Below are positions 15,999-25,252 of a stretch of 64,000 bases of DNA, one piece after another. The notes below the pieces were generated by a model that saw nothing but the letters and a program-made list of their open reading frames with translations, did no database searches and had not been told where the DNA came from. Source of the DNA: Citricoccus sp. CH26A. GTDB lineage: Bacteria; Actinomycetota; Actinomycetes; Actinomycetales; Micrococcaceae. The stretch spans positions 62,001 to 126,000 of the forward strand of contig NZ_AFXQ01000006.1 in assembly GCF_000224415.1 (NCBI RefSeq), written 5' to 3'. Position 1 is the first letter of the stretch; every line of letters starts with the position of its first letter. The translations under genes and the position numbers were made by a program.

Positions 15999-18209
15999 AT
16001 GGTGGACGAAGAGTACGGCCAGGCAGACATCGACCTGCTGACGGGGGGCGGTGCCGAGCGCCCGGACGGCCTGAAGGACGAGGCGCTGGAGATCCTGCGC
16101 CGGCTCGTGGGCCACCCCGACGCACAGTTCCACGAGGGGCAGTACGAGGCGATCGAGGCGCTGGTCGCCCGCCGTCGTCGCGCCCTCGTGGTGCAGCGCA
16201 CCGGCTGGGGGAAGTCCGCGGTCTACTTCGTGGCCTCCCTGCTCCTGCGGGCCCGGGGCGCCGGACCGACCCTCATCGTCTCCCCGCTCCTGGCCCTGAT
16301 GCGGGACCAGGTCGCCGCCGCCGCCCGGGCGGGGGTGCGGGCGGAGGCCATCAACTCGGCCAACGCCACCGAGTGGGACCTGGTCCAGCAACGCCTCGCC
16401 GAGGACTCCGTGGACGTCCTGCTGGTGTCCCCGGAGCGGCTGAACAACCCCCACTTCCGGGACGTGCAATTGCCGGACCTCATTCGCCGCACCGGGATGC
16501 TCGTGGTGGACGAGGCACACTGCATCTCGGACTGGGGTCACGACTTCCGTCCGGACTACCGGCGGATCCGTGACCTCATCGCCCAGCTGCCGGGCTCCGG
16601 CGAGCGCCGTGTCCCCGTCCTGGCCACCACCGCCACGGCCAATGCCCGGGTCGTCCAGGACGTCGCGGAACAGCTCGGCGTCGCCGGCACCGAGGAGGTC
16701 TTCGTCCTGAGGGGCCCGCTCGCCCGGTCGTCGTTGCGGATGGGGGTGCTGAGGATGCCCAGCCCTGCCAGCCGGCTGGCGTGGCTGCTCACCCACCTGG
16801 GGGACTTTCCCGGCTCGGGGATCGTCTACGCGCTGACCGTGTCCGCGGCGGAGGACACTGCCCGGGCCCTGCGGGAGGCCGGGCACGAGGTGGCCGCGTA
16901 CACCGGCCGGACGGATCCGGAACAACGCGCGGAGCTGGAACAGGGTCTGAAGGAGAACCGGGTTAAGGCCCTTGTGGCCACCTCGGCGCTCGGCATGGGG
17001 TTCGACAAGCCGGACCTCGGGTTCGTCATCCACCTGGGAGCGCCCAGCTCCCCGGTCGCCTACTACCAGCAGGTCGGCCGCGCGGGCCGGGCCACGGACC
17101 ACGCGGACGTGCTCCTGCTGCCGGGCACCGAGGACCGGGACATCTGGCGGTACTTCGCCACCACGTCCATGCCGGACGAACACCGGGCCCGGACGGTGCT
17201 GAACGAGCTGGAGGCGGCGGGCCGGCCGCTGTCCGTGCCCGCCCTGGAGACCCGCGTGGACGTCAAGCGCACCCCGCTGGAACTGCTGCTGAAGGTGCTG
17301 GCCGTGGACGGGGCGGTCGAGCGGACCCAGGGCGGCTGGCAGCGCACCCGCCAGGCGTGGACCTATGACGGGGAGCGGTACGGCCGGGTCGCGCAGGCCA
17401 GGGTGCACGAAGAGAACCTCATGCTGGACTACGAGAACACCACCGGTTGCCGGATGGAGTTCCTCTCCCGCGTGCTCGACGACCCCGAGGCCACCCCGTG
17501 CGGCCGGTGCGACAACTGCGCCGGCCCCTGGTATCCCACTGCGGTGGCGGAGACGGCCCGGGACAGCGCCTCGCGGGCCATGGGCCGCGTCGGCGTGCCC
17601 ATCGAGCCGCGCCGGACCTGGCCGAGCGGGATGGACCGGCTCGGCGTGCCCCTGAAGGGCCGCATCCCCGAGGAACTGCAGAACGGCGAGGGCCGGGCCG
17701 TGGCCCGCCTGACCGACCTGGGCTGGGGAGGCCGGCTGCGGGCCCTCTTCGCCACCACCCGGGACGGTGTGGTCGACGCGCCCATCGACGAGGACCTGCT
17801 GCAGGCGGCCGTCAAGGTCCTGACCGCCTGGGAGTGGGAGCAGCGTCCGATCGCCGTGGTCTCGGTTCCGTCGACGTCACGGAACCAGCTGGTCACCTCG
17901 TTCGCGGAGGGGATCGCACGGATCGGGCGGTTGCCCTACCTGGGCCACCTGGAGTTCGCCAGCGACGTCCCGCGCAGCGAGTCCGGCGGGAACAGCGCGT
18001 TCCGCCTGGCCTCGGTCTGGCAGCGGTACACGGTGCCCGGCCCGATGCGGGACCAGCTCGCCTCCGCCGAGGAGTCGGGTCGGCACGGACCGGTCCTGCT
18101 GGTGGATGACCGGGCGGACAGCCGCTGGACGCTGACCGAGGCCGGCCGGGTACTGCGCGAGGCCGGCGCCCAGGGCGTGCTGCCCCTCGTCCTGGCGCTC
18201 GCGGGCTAG
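15999..18209 (+). CDS. recQ: RecQ-family ATP-dependent DNA helicase
   Basis: 736 aa. Helicase motif I reads QRTGWGKS (about residue 67), motif II is DEAHCISDWGHDFRPDY, and motifs III-VI follow (TATANARV, IVYALTVSAAEDTA, QQVGRAGRA). The RecQ zinc site is seen as CRMEF...TPCGRCDNC near residues 484-507. After it comes a ~230-aa C-terminal region typical of the long actinobacterial RecQ form, with no obvious HRDC domain. The enzyme unwinds DNA 3' to 5' in repair and recombination. The gene is divergent from nsrR; AATACT lies 13 bp before the ATG, suggesting a short or absent leader. Motif I has Trp where most RecQ proteins have a smaller residue. Confidence 0.92.
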   Translation: MVDEEYGQADIDLLTGGGAERPDGLKDEALEILRRLVGHPDAQFHEGQYEAIEALVARRRRALVVQRTGWGKSAVYFVASLLLRARGAGPTLIVSPLLALMRDQVAAAARAGVRAEAINSANATEWDLVQQRLAEDSVDVLLVSPERLNNPHFRDVQLPDLIRRTGMLVVDEAHCISDWGHDFRPDYRRIRDLIAQLPGSGERRVPVLATTATANARVVQDVAEQLGVAGTEEVFVLRGPLARSSLRMGVLRMPSPASRLAWLLTHLGDFPGSGIVYALTVSAAEDTARALREAGHEVAAYTGRTDPEQRAELEQGLKENRVKALVATSALGMGFDKPDLGFVIHLGAPSSPVAYYQQVGRAGRATDHADVLLLPGTEDRDIWRYFATTSMPDEHRARTVLNELEAAGRPLSVPALETRVDVKRTPLELLLKVLAVDGAVERTQGGWQRTRQAWTYDGERYGRVAQARVHEENLMLDYENTTGCRMEFLSRVLDDPEATPCGRCDNCAGPWYPTAVAETARDSASRAMGRVGVPIEPRRTWPSGMDRLGVPLKGRIPEELQNGEGRAVARLTDLGWGGRLRALFATTRDGVVDAPIDEDLLQAAVKVLTAWEWEQRPIAVVSVPSTSRNQLVTSFAEGIARIGRLPYLGHLEFASDVPRSESGGNSAFRLASVWQRYTVPGPMRDQLASAEESGRHGPVLLVDDRADSRWTLTEAGRVLREAGAQGVLPLVLALAG

Positions 18210-18334
18210 GAGGGCCAGGACGGCATCTGGGGGGGCGCACGCGCCAGGGGGCCTTGCGGTGTCGTCCCTGGGGTGGCGTCCCTGGGGACGGGGACGCAGG
18301 AACGGCGCTCAGGAACGGCGCTCGGGAACCGGGC

Positions 18335-19852
18335 TCAGGAAGCCTGTCGGACCAGGGCCAGCACGGCGTCGCGGACGCGTTCCATGGTCGGGGTGTCCCG
18401 GGCCTCCCCGTTGTAGCGCAGGAACGGCTCCGTGTTGGACGGGCGGAGGTTGAACCACCAGGCGCCGTCCACGGCCGCGACCGTCGTGCCGTCCATCCGG
18501 TCCACGCGCACCCGCGTGCCGGCCAAGCCTGATCCCTGCAGGTGGGCGTCGTCCGCCACGGTGTCCTGACCGGAGGAGGCGGTGTCCCCGGCCAGCGTGG
18601 GGGCGAAGACCTCGAGCACGCGCGCCACCGCTCCGGCCTTGTCCTCGACCTCGGAGTTGAGCTCACCGGAGGCGGAGTACGGGTCGTACTCGGCGGCCAG
18701 CTCCGACAGCGGTCCCTCCTGGGCCCCGAGTGCCGCCAGGACGTGCATGGCGGCCAGCATCCCGGTGTCGGCGTTGAAGAAGTCCCGGAAGTAGTAGTGC
18801 GCGGAGTGCTCGCCGCCGAACACGGCGCTCTCCTCGGCCATGACCGCCTTGATGAAGGAGTGCCCCACGCGGGTCCGCACGGCGCGGCCACCCTCGGCGG
18901 CCACCAGTTCCGGCACGGCGTGGGAGGTGATCAGGTTGTGGATGATGACCGGTTCGGCCTCGGGGGCGTGCACGGTGCCGTTCACGGTGTCACCGGCCCT
19001 GGCCCGGACAATCTCCCGGCGGGCCACGAGGCCGGTCACGGCGGACGGGGAGACCGGGGCGCCCTGCTCGTCGATCACGAAGCAGCGGTCCGCGTCGCCG
19101 TCGAAGGCCAGGCCCAGGTCCGCGCTGTGTTCCGTGACGGCCCGCTGCAGGTCCCGGAGGTTCTCCGGCTCCAGCGGGTTGGCCGGGTGGTTCGGGAACG
19201 TACCGTCCAGCTCGAAGTACAGCGGCACGATCTCCAGCGGCAGCGCCTCCAGGACGGCATTTCCGAGCACGGCGGGCGTCGTCTTGCCGGCCATGCCATT
19301 GCCGGCGTCCACGACCACCTTCAGCGGGCGGATGTCGGACAGGTCCACCAGGGACCGCAGGTAGGAGGCGTAGCCCGAGAGCATGTCCTGTTCCGTGACC
19401 GACCCGGTGCGTTCACCGGCGGGCACGTCACCGGCGTCCAGGTACCCCTGGGCGACGTCGCGGATCTGGAACAGGCCCGTGTCCGAGGACACCGGGACGG
19501 CCCCGGGCTTGGCCATCTTCATGCCGTTGTACTCGGCGGGGTTGTGGGAGGCGGTGAACACCACGCCCGCCGCCTGCTCCACGCCGCAGGCGTAGTAGAG
19601 CATGTCCGTGGAGACCAGCCCCAGCATGACCACGTCGGCGCCGCGTGCCGTCGCCCCCGCGGCGAAGGCACGGGCGAACTCCGGGGAGGAGGGACGCATG
19701 TCCCCACCCACCAGGACCCGGTCCCCGGCCAGTCCCAGCACGTCCACGAACGCGGCACCCACCGCGCGCACCGAGGCGACGGTGATCGTCTCGCCGACGA
19801 TGCCGCGGACGTCGTAGGCCTTGAAGGACTGGCTGAGGTCAACTGAAGTCAT
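18335..19852 (-). CDS. manB: Phosphomannomutase/phosphoglucomutase
   Basis: 505 aa of the alpha-D-phosphohexomutase family. The phosphoserine loop is TASHNPAEYNGMK (Ser102), the metal loop DGDADRCF lies near residue 257, the sugar-specificity loop GEHSAH near residue 350, and the phosphate-binding RPSNTEP near the C-terminus. GEHSAH is the form that accepts both mannose and glucose phosphates. The enzyme supplies mannose-1-phosphate for glycan and GDP-mannose synthesis. I chose ATG 19852 because the domain start (FKAYDVRG) follows 10 residues later; the longer frame to 19954 is GC-rich leader. It is divergent from the MFS gene. Confidence 0.93.
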   Translation of the reverse strand: MTSVDLSQSFKAYDVRGIVGETITVASVRAVGAAFVDVLGLAGDRVLVGGDMRPSSPEFARAFAAGATARGADVVMLGLVSTDMLYYACGVEQAAGVVFTASHNPAEYNGMKMAKPGAVPVSSDTGLFQIRDVAQGYLDAGDVPAGERTGSVTEQDMLSGYASYLRSLVDLSDIRPLKVVVDAGNGMAGKTTPAVLGNAVLEALPLEIVPLYFELDGTFPNHPANPLEPENLRDLQRAVTEHSADLGLAFDGDADRCFVIDEQGAPVSPSAVTGLVARREIVRARAGDTVNGTVHAPEAEPVIIHNLITSHAVPELVAAEGGRAVRTRVGHSFIKAVMAEESAVFGGEHSAHYYFRDFFNADTGMLAAMHVLAALGAQEGPLSELAAEYDPYSASGELNSEVEDKAGAVARVLEVFAPTLAGDTASSGQDTVADDAHLQGSGLAGTRVRVDRMDGTTVAAVDGAWWFNLRPSNTEPFLRYNGEARDTPTMERVRDAVLALVRQAS

Positions 19853-19962
19853 CACGACATGCCATCCTAGGCCAGTCCCCGGTCCGGATCCGCGGGCCCG
19901 TGCCGTGCCCGTGCCGGTGTGCTGTGCCGCGACACCGGACGGAGGGGCCTGCACCGAGGGTC

Positions 19963-19978
19963 TAGAGTCGCCATCGTG
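19963..19978 (+). promoter_or_regulatory. Leaderless-type promoter of MFS gene
   Basis: TAGAGT (19963-19968) is a good -10 box and lies only 7 bases before GTG 19976, so transcription probably begins at or next to the start codon. No Shine-Dalgarno sequence precedes the GTG. This decides the start in favour of GTG 19976 over the in-frame codon at 19919. Confidence 0.5.
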
Positions 19979-21187
19979 AACGGTTCAGGCAGTGCTGCGT
20001 GGTCCGGCCACGTGCCGGGCGCCGGAGGCTACCGGCGGCTGTTGCTGGGACTGTTCCTGGCCGGCGTCGCGACCTTCGCCCAGCTCTACTCACCGCAGGC
20101 CATGCTGCCGCTGATCAGCTCCGACCTGGCCGTCTCCGCCCAGGACGCCGCCCTGATGGTGTCCCTGGCCACCCTGGGGCTGGCGGTCAGCGTGATCCCC
20201 TGGTCCTATGCCGGGGACCGGTTCGGCCGCAAGCGCACCATGGGCTGCGCGGTCCTGGCGGCCTGCGCCTTCTCCCTGGTCGCCACCGCCGTCCCGGCCT
20301 TCGAGGCCGTGCTCGCGTTGCGCTTCCTCGAAGGGCTCGCGCTCGGTGGCGTGCCCGCCCTGGCCATCGCGTACCTCAACGAGGAGGTCCACCGGCTCTC
20401 CGCCGCGGCCGCCGCCGGGACCTACATCTCGGGCACGACCGTGGGCGGGCTGACCGGGCGGATCGTCGCCGCCCCGCTGGGCGAGCTCGTGGACTGGCGG
20501 CTCGGGATGCTGGTGGTGACCCTGCTGTCCGTCGTCTGCGCGGCCGGGTTCCTGGCCCTGGCTCCCGCCGCCCGCCGCTTCACCCCGCACCGCACGACCC
20601 TCCGGCGGGCCGTAGAGGCCCTGACGGTCAATCTGCGCTCCCCGGTGCTGCTGGGCATCTACGCCCAGGGCACGTTGCTCATGGGCGGTTTCGTGGCCAT
20701 GTACAACTACCTGGGCTACCACCTGCTCGGGGAGCCCTTCGGCCTGCCGATCACCTTGGTCTCCCTCGTCTTCCTGGCCTACCTGGCCGGGACCTGGACC
20801 TCACCGCTGGCCGGCCGGCTCGCCGCGCGCCACGGGCGCCGGGCGGTGCTGCGGGCGGCCACCGCCGTGATGGTCGCCGGCGTGCTGCTCACCCTGGTGC
20901 CCAGCGTGTGGGTCGTGCTCGGGGCCACAGTGCTGTTCACCGGGGCGTTCTTCGCCGCGCACGCGGTCGCCTCCGGCTGGGCCGGGGCCGCGGCCACGGC
21001 CGGACGAGCACAGTCCGCGTCCCTGTACAACCTGGGCTACTACTCCGGTTCCAGCGTGTTCGGCTGGCTGGGCGGGGTGTTCCTGACCGGACTGGGCTGG
21101 CCCGGGACGGTCCTGATGACGGTGGTGCTGGCGCTGCTGGCCCTCGCGCTCGCCTCGGTGCTCCTGCCCCGCGACACCCCTGCGTGA
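19976..21187 (+). CDS. MFS transporter (YnfM-like exporter family)
   Basis: 403 aa with twelve predicted membrane helices. The loop between helices 2 and 3 carries the MFS signature as YAGDRFGRKRT, and the second half repeats it as AGRLAARHGRR. The N-terminus AQLYSPQAMLPLISSDLAVS is typical of the YnfM/arabinose-efflux type drug:proton antiporters. The exported compound is unknown. Start GTG 19976 is supported by a -10 box immediately upstream. The gene stands alone, with 204 bp to the next gene. Confidence 0.88.
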   Translation: MNGSGSAAWSGHVPGAGGYRRLLLGLFLAGVATFAQLYSPQAMLPLISSDLAVSAQDAALMVSLATLGLAVSVIPWSYAGDRFGRKRTMGCAVLAACAFSLVATAVPAFEAVLALRFLEGLALGGVPALAIAYLNEEVHRLSAAAAAGTYISGTTVGGLTGRIVAAPLGELVDWRLGMLVVTLLSVVCAAGFLALAPAARRFTPHRTTLRRAVEALTVNLRSPVLLGIYAQGTLLMGGFVAMYNYLGYHLLGEPFGLPITLVSLVFLAYLAGTWTSPLAGRLAARHGRRAVLRAATAVMVAGVLLTLVPSVWVVLGATVLFTGAFFAAHAVASGWAGAAATAGRAQSASLYNLGYYSGSSVFGWLGGVFLTGLGWPGTVLMTVVLALLALALASVLLPRDTPA

Positions 21188-21391
21188 GAAGGCTCACGGC
21201 ACCCGTTCCGTGATGATCCTCGATGCGGCATCGTCCCAGTTCAGGGAGGACCTGACGCGGCCGGCACCGAAGATGAGAGCCCTCTCATCCGCCGCTCATG
21301 TGCCGTTCATGGCCGGTTGGTTCCATGGGTGACGAGGCCGACGGAACACCCCGGACGGTCACCGACGCACCGCACGTGAGAGGCATCAGCC

Positions 21392-22537
21392 ATGACGATC
21401 GAGATGACCAACACCGCCAGCACCCTTCCCCTGGTCGAGACCGCCGGCGCCACCTACCAGCGGCTGGAGCTGCCCGCCCGCGTCCAGGCGTCCTACACCA
21501 CCCGCTTCGTGGCCCACGCCGTCGAGGCGGACCGGGCCGGGTTCCACCTGGCCGCCGGCCCCACCGTCACCCCGAAGGCGGGTGACGTGGTGGTGGCGCG
21601 CGTGACCGAGATCCTCAACCACAAGCGCGTAGAGACCCCCGAGTCCCGCAAGGCCATCCTGTTCCCCGGCGCGCTCATCATGCTGGCCTACGGCCACCGC
21701 TACGCGGCCGACCAGTTCCTGGCCCACGTGCCGGACTCCCTCGAGCCCTGCCACCTGGTGGCCGCCGGTGGGGTCGCCGGGATGGTCACCGAGCAGCACG
21801 TCAGCGTGGACGACCCCACCCGGATCGAGCCGCTCGGGTTGCTCGCCGACGACCTCGGCGTCGTCAACCTCACCCGGTTCGCGCCCTACGCCCTGAACCC
21901 GGTCCCTCCGCTCGGCGCCGCCGCCACCGAGCTGGCCGGCACCCTGCCGGGCCGGCCCACGGTCATCGGGGTGCTGGGCACCTCCATGAACTCGGGGAAG
22001 TCCACGGCCATGGCCACCCTGGTGAACGGCCTGACGAACGCCGGCCTGACGGTCTCGGCCGGCAAGTCCACCGGCACCGGTGCGGGCAACGACCCGATGA
22101 TCTACCGCGACGGCGGCGCCGCCAGGGTCCTGGACTTCACCGACTTCGGGTACCCGACCACCTTCCGGCTGGACTTCGAGCAGGTCCGTGCGCTGACGGT
22201 CAACGTCATCGACGCCCTGTCCGGGACGGACACCGACGTGGTCGTCGTGGAGATCGCCGACGGCGTGTACCAGGGCGAGACCGCCCGGTTGCTGCGGGAT
22301 CCGCTGTTCCACGCCGTCGTGGACCGCATCGTGTTCGCAGCCGGGGACGCCCTCGGCGCGGTCGGCGGCGTGCGCGAGCTGCAGGCCGCGGGCCTGGACG
22401 TCGCCGCGGTGTCCGGCGTGCTGACCTCCTCGCCGCTGGCCACCGCAGAGGCCCGCGCGGTCCTGTCCGTTCCGGTCATCGACACCTACGCACTCACCGG
22501 GGCCGCCGTCTCCACCGCGCTGCTGCCGCGGCACTGA
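21392..22537 (+). CDS. P-loop NTPase (DUF1611-like), first gene of membrane cluster
   Basis: 381 aa. The C-terminal half holds a P-loop domain with Walker A GTSMNSGKST (about residues 196-205), a second conserved KSTGTGAGND, and the hydrophobic strand VVVVEIADG that ends in an acidic residue like Walker B. This arrangement recalls DUF1611/MobB-like NTPases. The N-terminal ~180 residues form an unrecognised domain. No membrane segment is seen. The gene is followed after 7 bp by a membrane ABC protein whose own ATPase site has decayed, raising the idea that this NTPase supplies nucleotide hydrolysis in trans; that is inference. ATG 21392 is preceded by GAGAGGCATCAGCC, a fair ribosome site. Confidence 0.7.
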   Translation: MTIEMTNTASTLPLVETAGATYQRLELPARVQASYTTRFVAHAVEADRAGFHLAAGPTVTPKAGDVVVARVTEILNHKRVETPESRKAILFPGALIMLAYGHRYAADQFLAHVPDSLEPCHLVAAGGVAGMVTEQHVSVDDPTRIEPLGLLADDLGVVNLTRFAPYALNPVPPLGAAATELAGTLPGRPTVIGVLGTSMNSGKSTAMATLVNGLTNAGLTVSAGKSTGTGAGNDPMIYRDGGAARVLDFTDFGYPTTFRLDFEQVRALTVNVIDALSGTDTDVVVVEIADGVYQGETARLLRDPLFHAVVDRIVFAAGDALGAVGGVRELQAAGLDVAAVSGVLTSSPLATAEARAVLSVPVIDTYALTGAAVSTALLPRH

Positions 22538-22544
22538 GCGCGGG

Positions 22545-24407
22545 GTGGAGCGCATCACGGCCTCGCGGCCGGTCCCCGGGACGGCCACCACCCATCCCAC
22601 GTTGGAGGACATCCTGGACACCCCCGACACCACAAAGACCCCCTACGCCGCGGGTCACGCAGCGGACCTCGAGGACGAGGGCACCGCCGAGGCGACCGGC
22701 ACGTCCGAGCGGATGCCCACGATCTGGGCGGGCCGGCGCCGCCACCTGCTGGTGATCCTGGTCCTGCTCGGCATCTTCCAGGCAGTGATGGCACTGGTGA
22801 TGGCGTTCAGCGTGGATGCCCTGCTGGGCGCCCCGGCGCAGTACAACGCCGCCCTGAACTCCGGGACCGCGCCGGACGGATCGGCCCTGGACCCGGCCGC
22901 TGTCGCCGGCGCGCGGCCCCTCGTCCCCTGGCCGCAATTGACCGTCCTGGGCGTGGCCGTGCTCTCCGTCTTCGGTGCACGCTGGGCCGAGCGGGTGGCC
23001 GGGGAGGACCTCGGCCAGGACTACGTGTACGAACTGCGCCGCAAGCTCATCGGCACCTCCCTGGCCGGCGCGGGCAACCCCTCCCTCGGGGTGACCATCA
23101 CCCGGGCCTCCAACGACCTCACCGCGGTGCGCAACTGGGTCTCCCAGGGCATCGTCCCGCTGATGACCTCCCTGCCCCTGGTGGCGGTGGTGCTGGCCGT
23201 GCTGTCCCTGGCCGACTGGCGGGTGGGCCTGGCCGTCGGCCTGCCGATCGTGCTGTTCGGACTCGCCGTGCCCCCGCTGGCCAGGGCGACCTTCACCCGC
23301 GCCCGGTACCTGCGCCGCCGTCGGGGCCGGATGTCCGCCCGGATCGCGGACACGGTCCGGGCCGGTGAGTCCATCCAGGCCGCCGGCGGTGTCCGTCGCG
23401 AACTGAACGCGCTGGACCGCGACTCGGGCAAGGTGGTGGGTGCCGCCGTCGCCCGCGCCCGGATCACCGGGCTGGTCCGCGCCTCGGCCATCACCGCGGC
23501 CTCACTGGCCACCGCGACCGTGGTGGTGCTGGGCGCCCTGGGGATCATCGACGCCGCCGGGGTGGCCTCGTCCATGACCCTGGTGGGCGTGATGACCACC
23601 CCGCTGGGTGACCTGGGGCGCGTGGTGGAGTACCGGCAGAACTACAAGGCCGCCCGCCGCATCCAGGCCCCGCTGCTCGCCGAGGCGGCAGCACTGGAGA
23701 AGGCGGAGAGGGACCGCGAGGAGCGCTGGAAGGACCGCCCCCGGGACCGGCCCGCCTCCGGTCGCCACGGCCTGAGGATCGGGAACATGGTGGTCCAGGG
23801 CCAACGGGTGCCGATGCTCCAGGCCCACGCGGGGGACGTCATCCACGTCCGGTCCGAGGACCCGGGCCGGGTCCACCCGTTCCTGCTGAACCTGCTCGCG
23901 GGGCAGAACACCCCTGCTGCTCCGGGGCAACCGGTGCCGGACCTGGAGATGACCGTGGACGGCTACGACTACACCCTGGCCCCGGGCCGCCAGCGCCGCA
24001 GGCTGGTGGGCCACGCCTCCGGGAGGGTGCCGCTGGAGCGCGGCACGGTCTCGCGCGCGATCACCTACCGCAAGCCCGCGGCCACCGACGATCAGGCCGC
24101 GCAGGCCCTGGCCCGGGTGGGGCTGGACGAGGTGCTGCCGAGCCTGCCGAAGGGCGCCCGCACGAGGATCACCAACGGCGGGCACCCGCTCACCGGGTCC
24201 CAGATCGCCCGCCTGAAACTGGGCCGGGCGCTGCTGGACGACCCGCCCCTGCTCGTGCTGGACGGCATCGACACGGACCTGGACGAGGAGGGCCTGCGGT
24301 TGTTGCGCCGCGAGCTGGAGGAGTACCCCGGAGTGGTGCTGTTCACCTCGCAGAATCCCGGCAGGGTGGCCCCCGGCCACCGGGTCTGGACGGTCGACGC
24401 GCCCTGA
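22545..24407 (+). CDS. ABC half-transporter with degenerate ATPase domain
   Basis: 620 aa from GTG 22545 (an in-frame ATG at 22713 is possible). Residues ~65-350 form a six-helix ABC exporter membrane domain. The C-terminal ~220 residues align with an ABC ATPase, but every catalytic element is lost: the Walker A position reads RSEDPGRVHPF with no GK(S/T), the signature is LTGSQ, the Walker B is LLVLDGID without the following glutamate, and the switch histidine is absent (FTSQNPG). The fold seems kept while ATP hydrolysis is not possible. It may need the P-loop protein encoded 7 bp upstream or act as a non-transporting membrane scaffold. The N-terminal 56 residues are Thr/Asp/Glu rich. Confidence 0.75.
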   Translation: MERITASRPVPGTATTHPTLEDILDTPDTTKTPYAAGHAADLEDEGTAEATGTSERMPTIWAGRRRHLLVILVLLGIFQAVMALVMAFSVDALLGAPAQYNAALNSGTAPDGSALDPAAVAGARPLVPWPQLTVLGVAVLSVFGARWAERVAGEDLGQDYVYELRRKLIGTSLAGAGNPSLGVTITRASNDLTAVRNWVSQGIVPLMTSLPLVAVVLAVLSLADWRVGLAVGLPIVLFGLAVPPLARATFTRARYLRRRRGRMSARIADTVRAGESIQAAGGVRRELNALDRDSGKVVGAAVARARITGLVRASAITAASLATATVVVLGALGIIDAAGVASSMTLVGVMTTPLGDLGRVVEYRQNYKAARRIQAPLLAEAAALEKAERDREERWKDRPRDRPASGRHGLRIGNMVVQGQRVPMLQAHAGDVIHVRSEDPGRVHPFLLNLLAGQNTPAAPGQPVPDLEMTVDGYDYTLAPGRQRRRLVGHASGRVPLERGTVSRAITYRKPAATDDQAAQALARVGLDEVLPSLPKGARTRITNGGHPLTGSQIARLKLGRALLDDPPLLVLDGIDTDLDEEGLRLLRRELEEYPGVVLFTSQNPGRVAPGHRVWTVDAP

Positions 24408-24430
24408 GGGGGGCCACCTAGACTGGTCCC

Positions 24431-25192
24431 ATGGAATACCTCGTGCCGGCGTTGATCGTCGTGGTGGTGGGCGCCATCGTGGGCGGTGGGGCCTGGTGGC
24501 TCTCCCGCCGCGCGTCCTCCCCGACCCCAGAGTCCGGCGCTGCCGGACAGCGGCGCCGCGGCAGGCGGTCCCTGGCCGGCCGGGTCAGTTCGGAGAGTGC
24601 CCGCGTGGCCTCGGGCCGGCTCGACCAGGAGTCCCACCGGGAGATCTACCGGCTCATCGCCGCGGGCCGGACCAGCGACGCCGTCATGGCCTACCGCCAG
24701 TCCACCGGCCTGGGGACCTTCGAGTCCATGCTGGACGTCCAGGCACTGGCCACCTATCCGCAGATGTGGGTCCGCCCCGGGTCCGCCCCGGGCCCGGCAT
24801 CGGCCCCGGGACCGGCCCCGAGACCGGCCGCGGACGCCGGGCCGGCAGGACAACCCCAGCCGTCGCCGGCGCAGGACGGCCCGGCGGGGCCGGGGGACTC
24901 CGCGACCGAGGAGGCCCCGGACACCACCAACCTCGTGGTGCCCCAGGACTGGCTCACCGACGCGCTGCCGGCAGATCGGCCCTTCGAGCTGGAAGTGGTC
25001 CGCGATGAGACCACGGTGCGGGTCTCCAGCGCGGACCTGCCCCCCTTCCTCCGCGACCAGCTCACCGCGATGGTGCGCGACGGCCGCATCGAGGAAGCGG
25101 CGCTGGAACTGTCGGCGCACACCGTGCTGACCGCGGAGGAGTCACTGCAGTTCCTGCACATCCTGCAGCGCGAACAGGGCCAGGACGACTGA
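24431..25192 (+). CDS. Membrane-anchored protein with L7/L12-like motif
   Basis: 253 aa: an N-terminal membrane helix (residues 4-24), a basic stretch, then REIYRLIAAGRTSDAVMAY, which resembles the C-terminal fold of ribosomal protein L7/L12 as found in small actinobacterial membrane proteins. A Pro/Ala/Gly-rich linker covers residues ~115-155, and an acidic C-terminal domain with RDGRIEEAALELS follows, which looks like a second copy of the same helix motif. Function is unknown. TAGACT lies 8 bases before the ATG, so a leaderless transcript is likely even though the gene sits 23 bp behind the ABC protein. The strong terminator after it closes the cluster. Confidence 0.7.
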   Translation: MEYLVPALIVVVVGAIVGGGAWWLSRRASSPTPESGAAGQRRRGRRSLAGRVSSESARVASGRLDQESHREIYRLIAAGRTSDAVMAYRQSTGLGTFESMLDVQALATYPQMWVRPGSAPGPASAPGPAPRPAADAGPAGQPQPSPAQDGPAGPGDSATEEAPDTTNLVVPQDWLTDALPADRPFELEVVRDETTVRVSSADLPPFLRDQLTAMVRDGRIEEAALELSAHTVLTAEESLQFLHILQREQGQDD

Positions 25193-25201
25193 GGCACACG
25201 C

Positions 25202-25238
25202 GAAGGCGCCCGGCCCCTCGAGGGGACCGGGCGCCTTC
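25202..25238. terminator. Terminator after the ABC cluster
   Basis: GAAGGCGCCCGG...CCGGGCGCCTTC forms a 12-bp stem extended by CCCC/GGGG with one bulged base, between the rightward 24431-25192 gene and the leftward PRC/DUF2382 gene; it can serve both. Confidence 0.85.
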
Positions 25239-25252
25239 ATGAGTGGGTCGGG

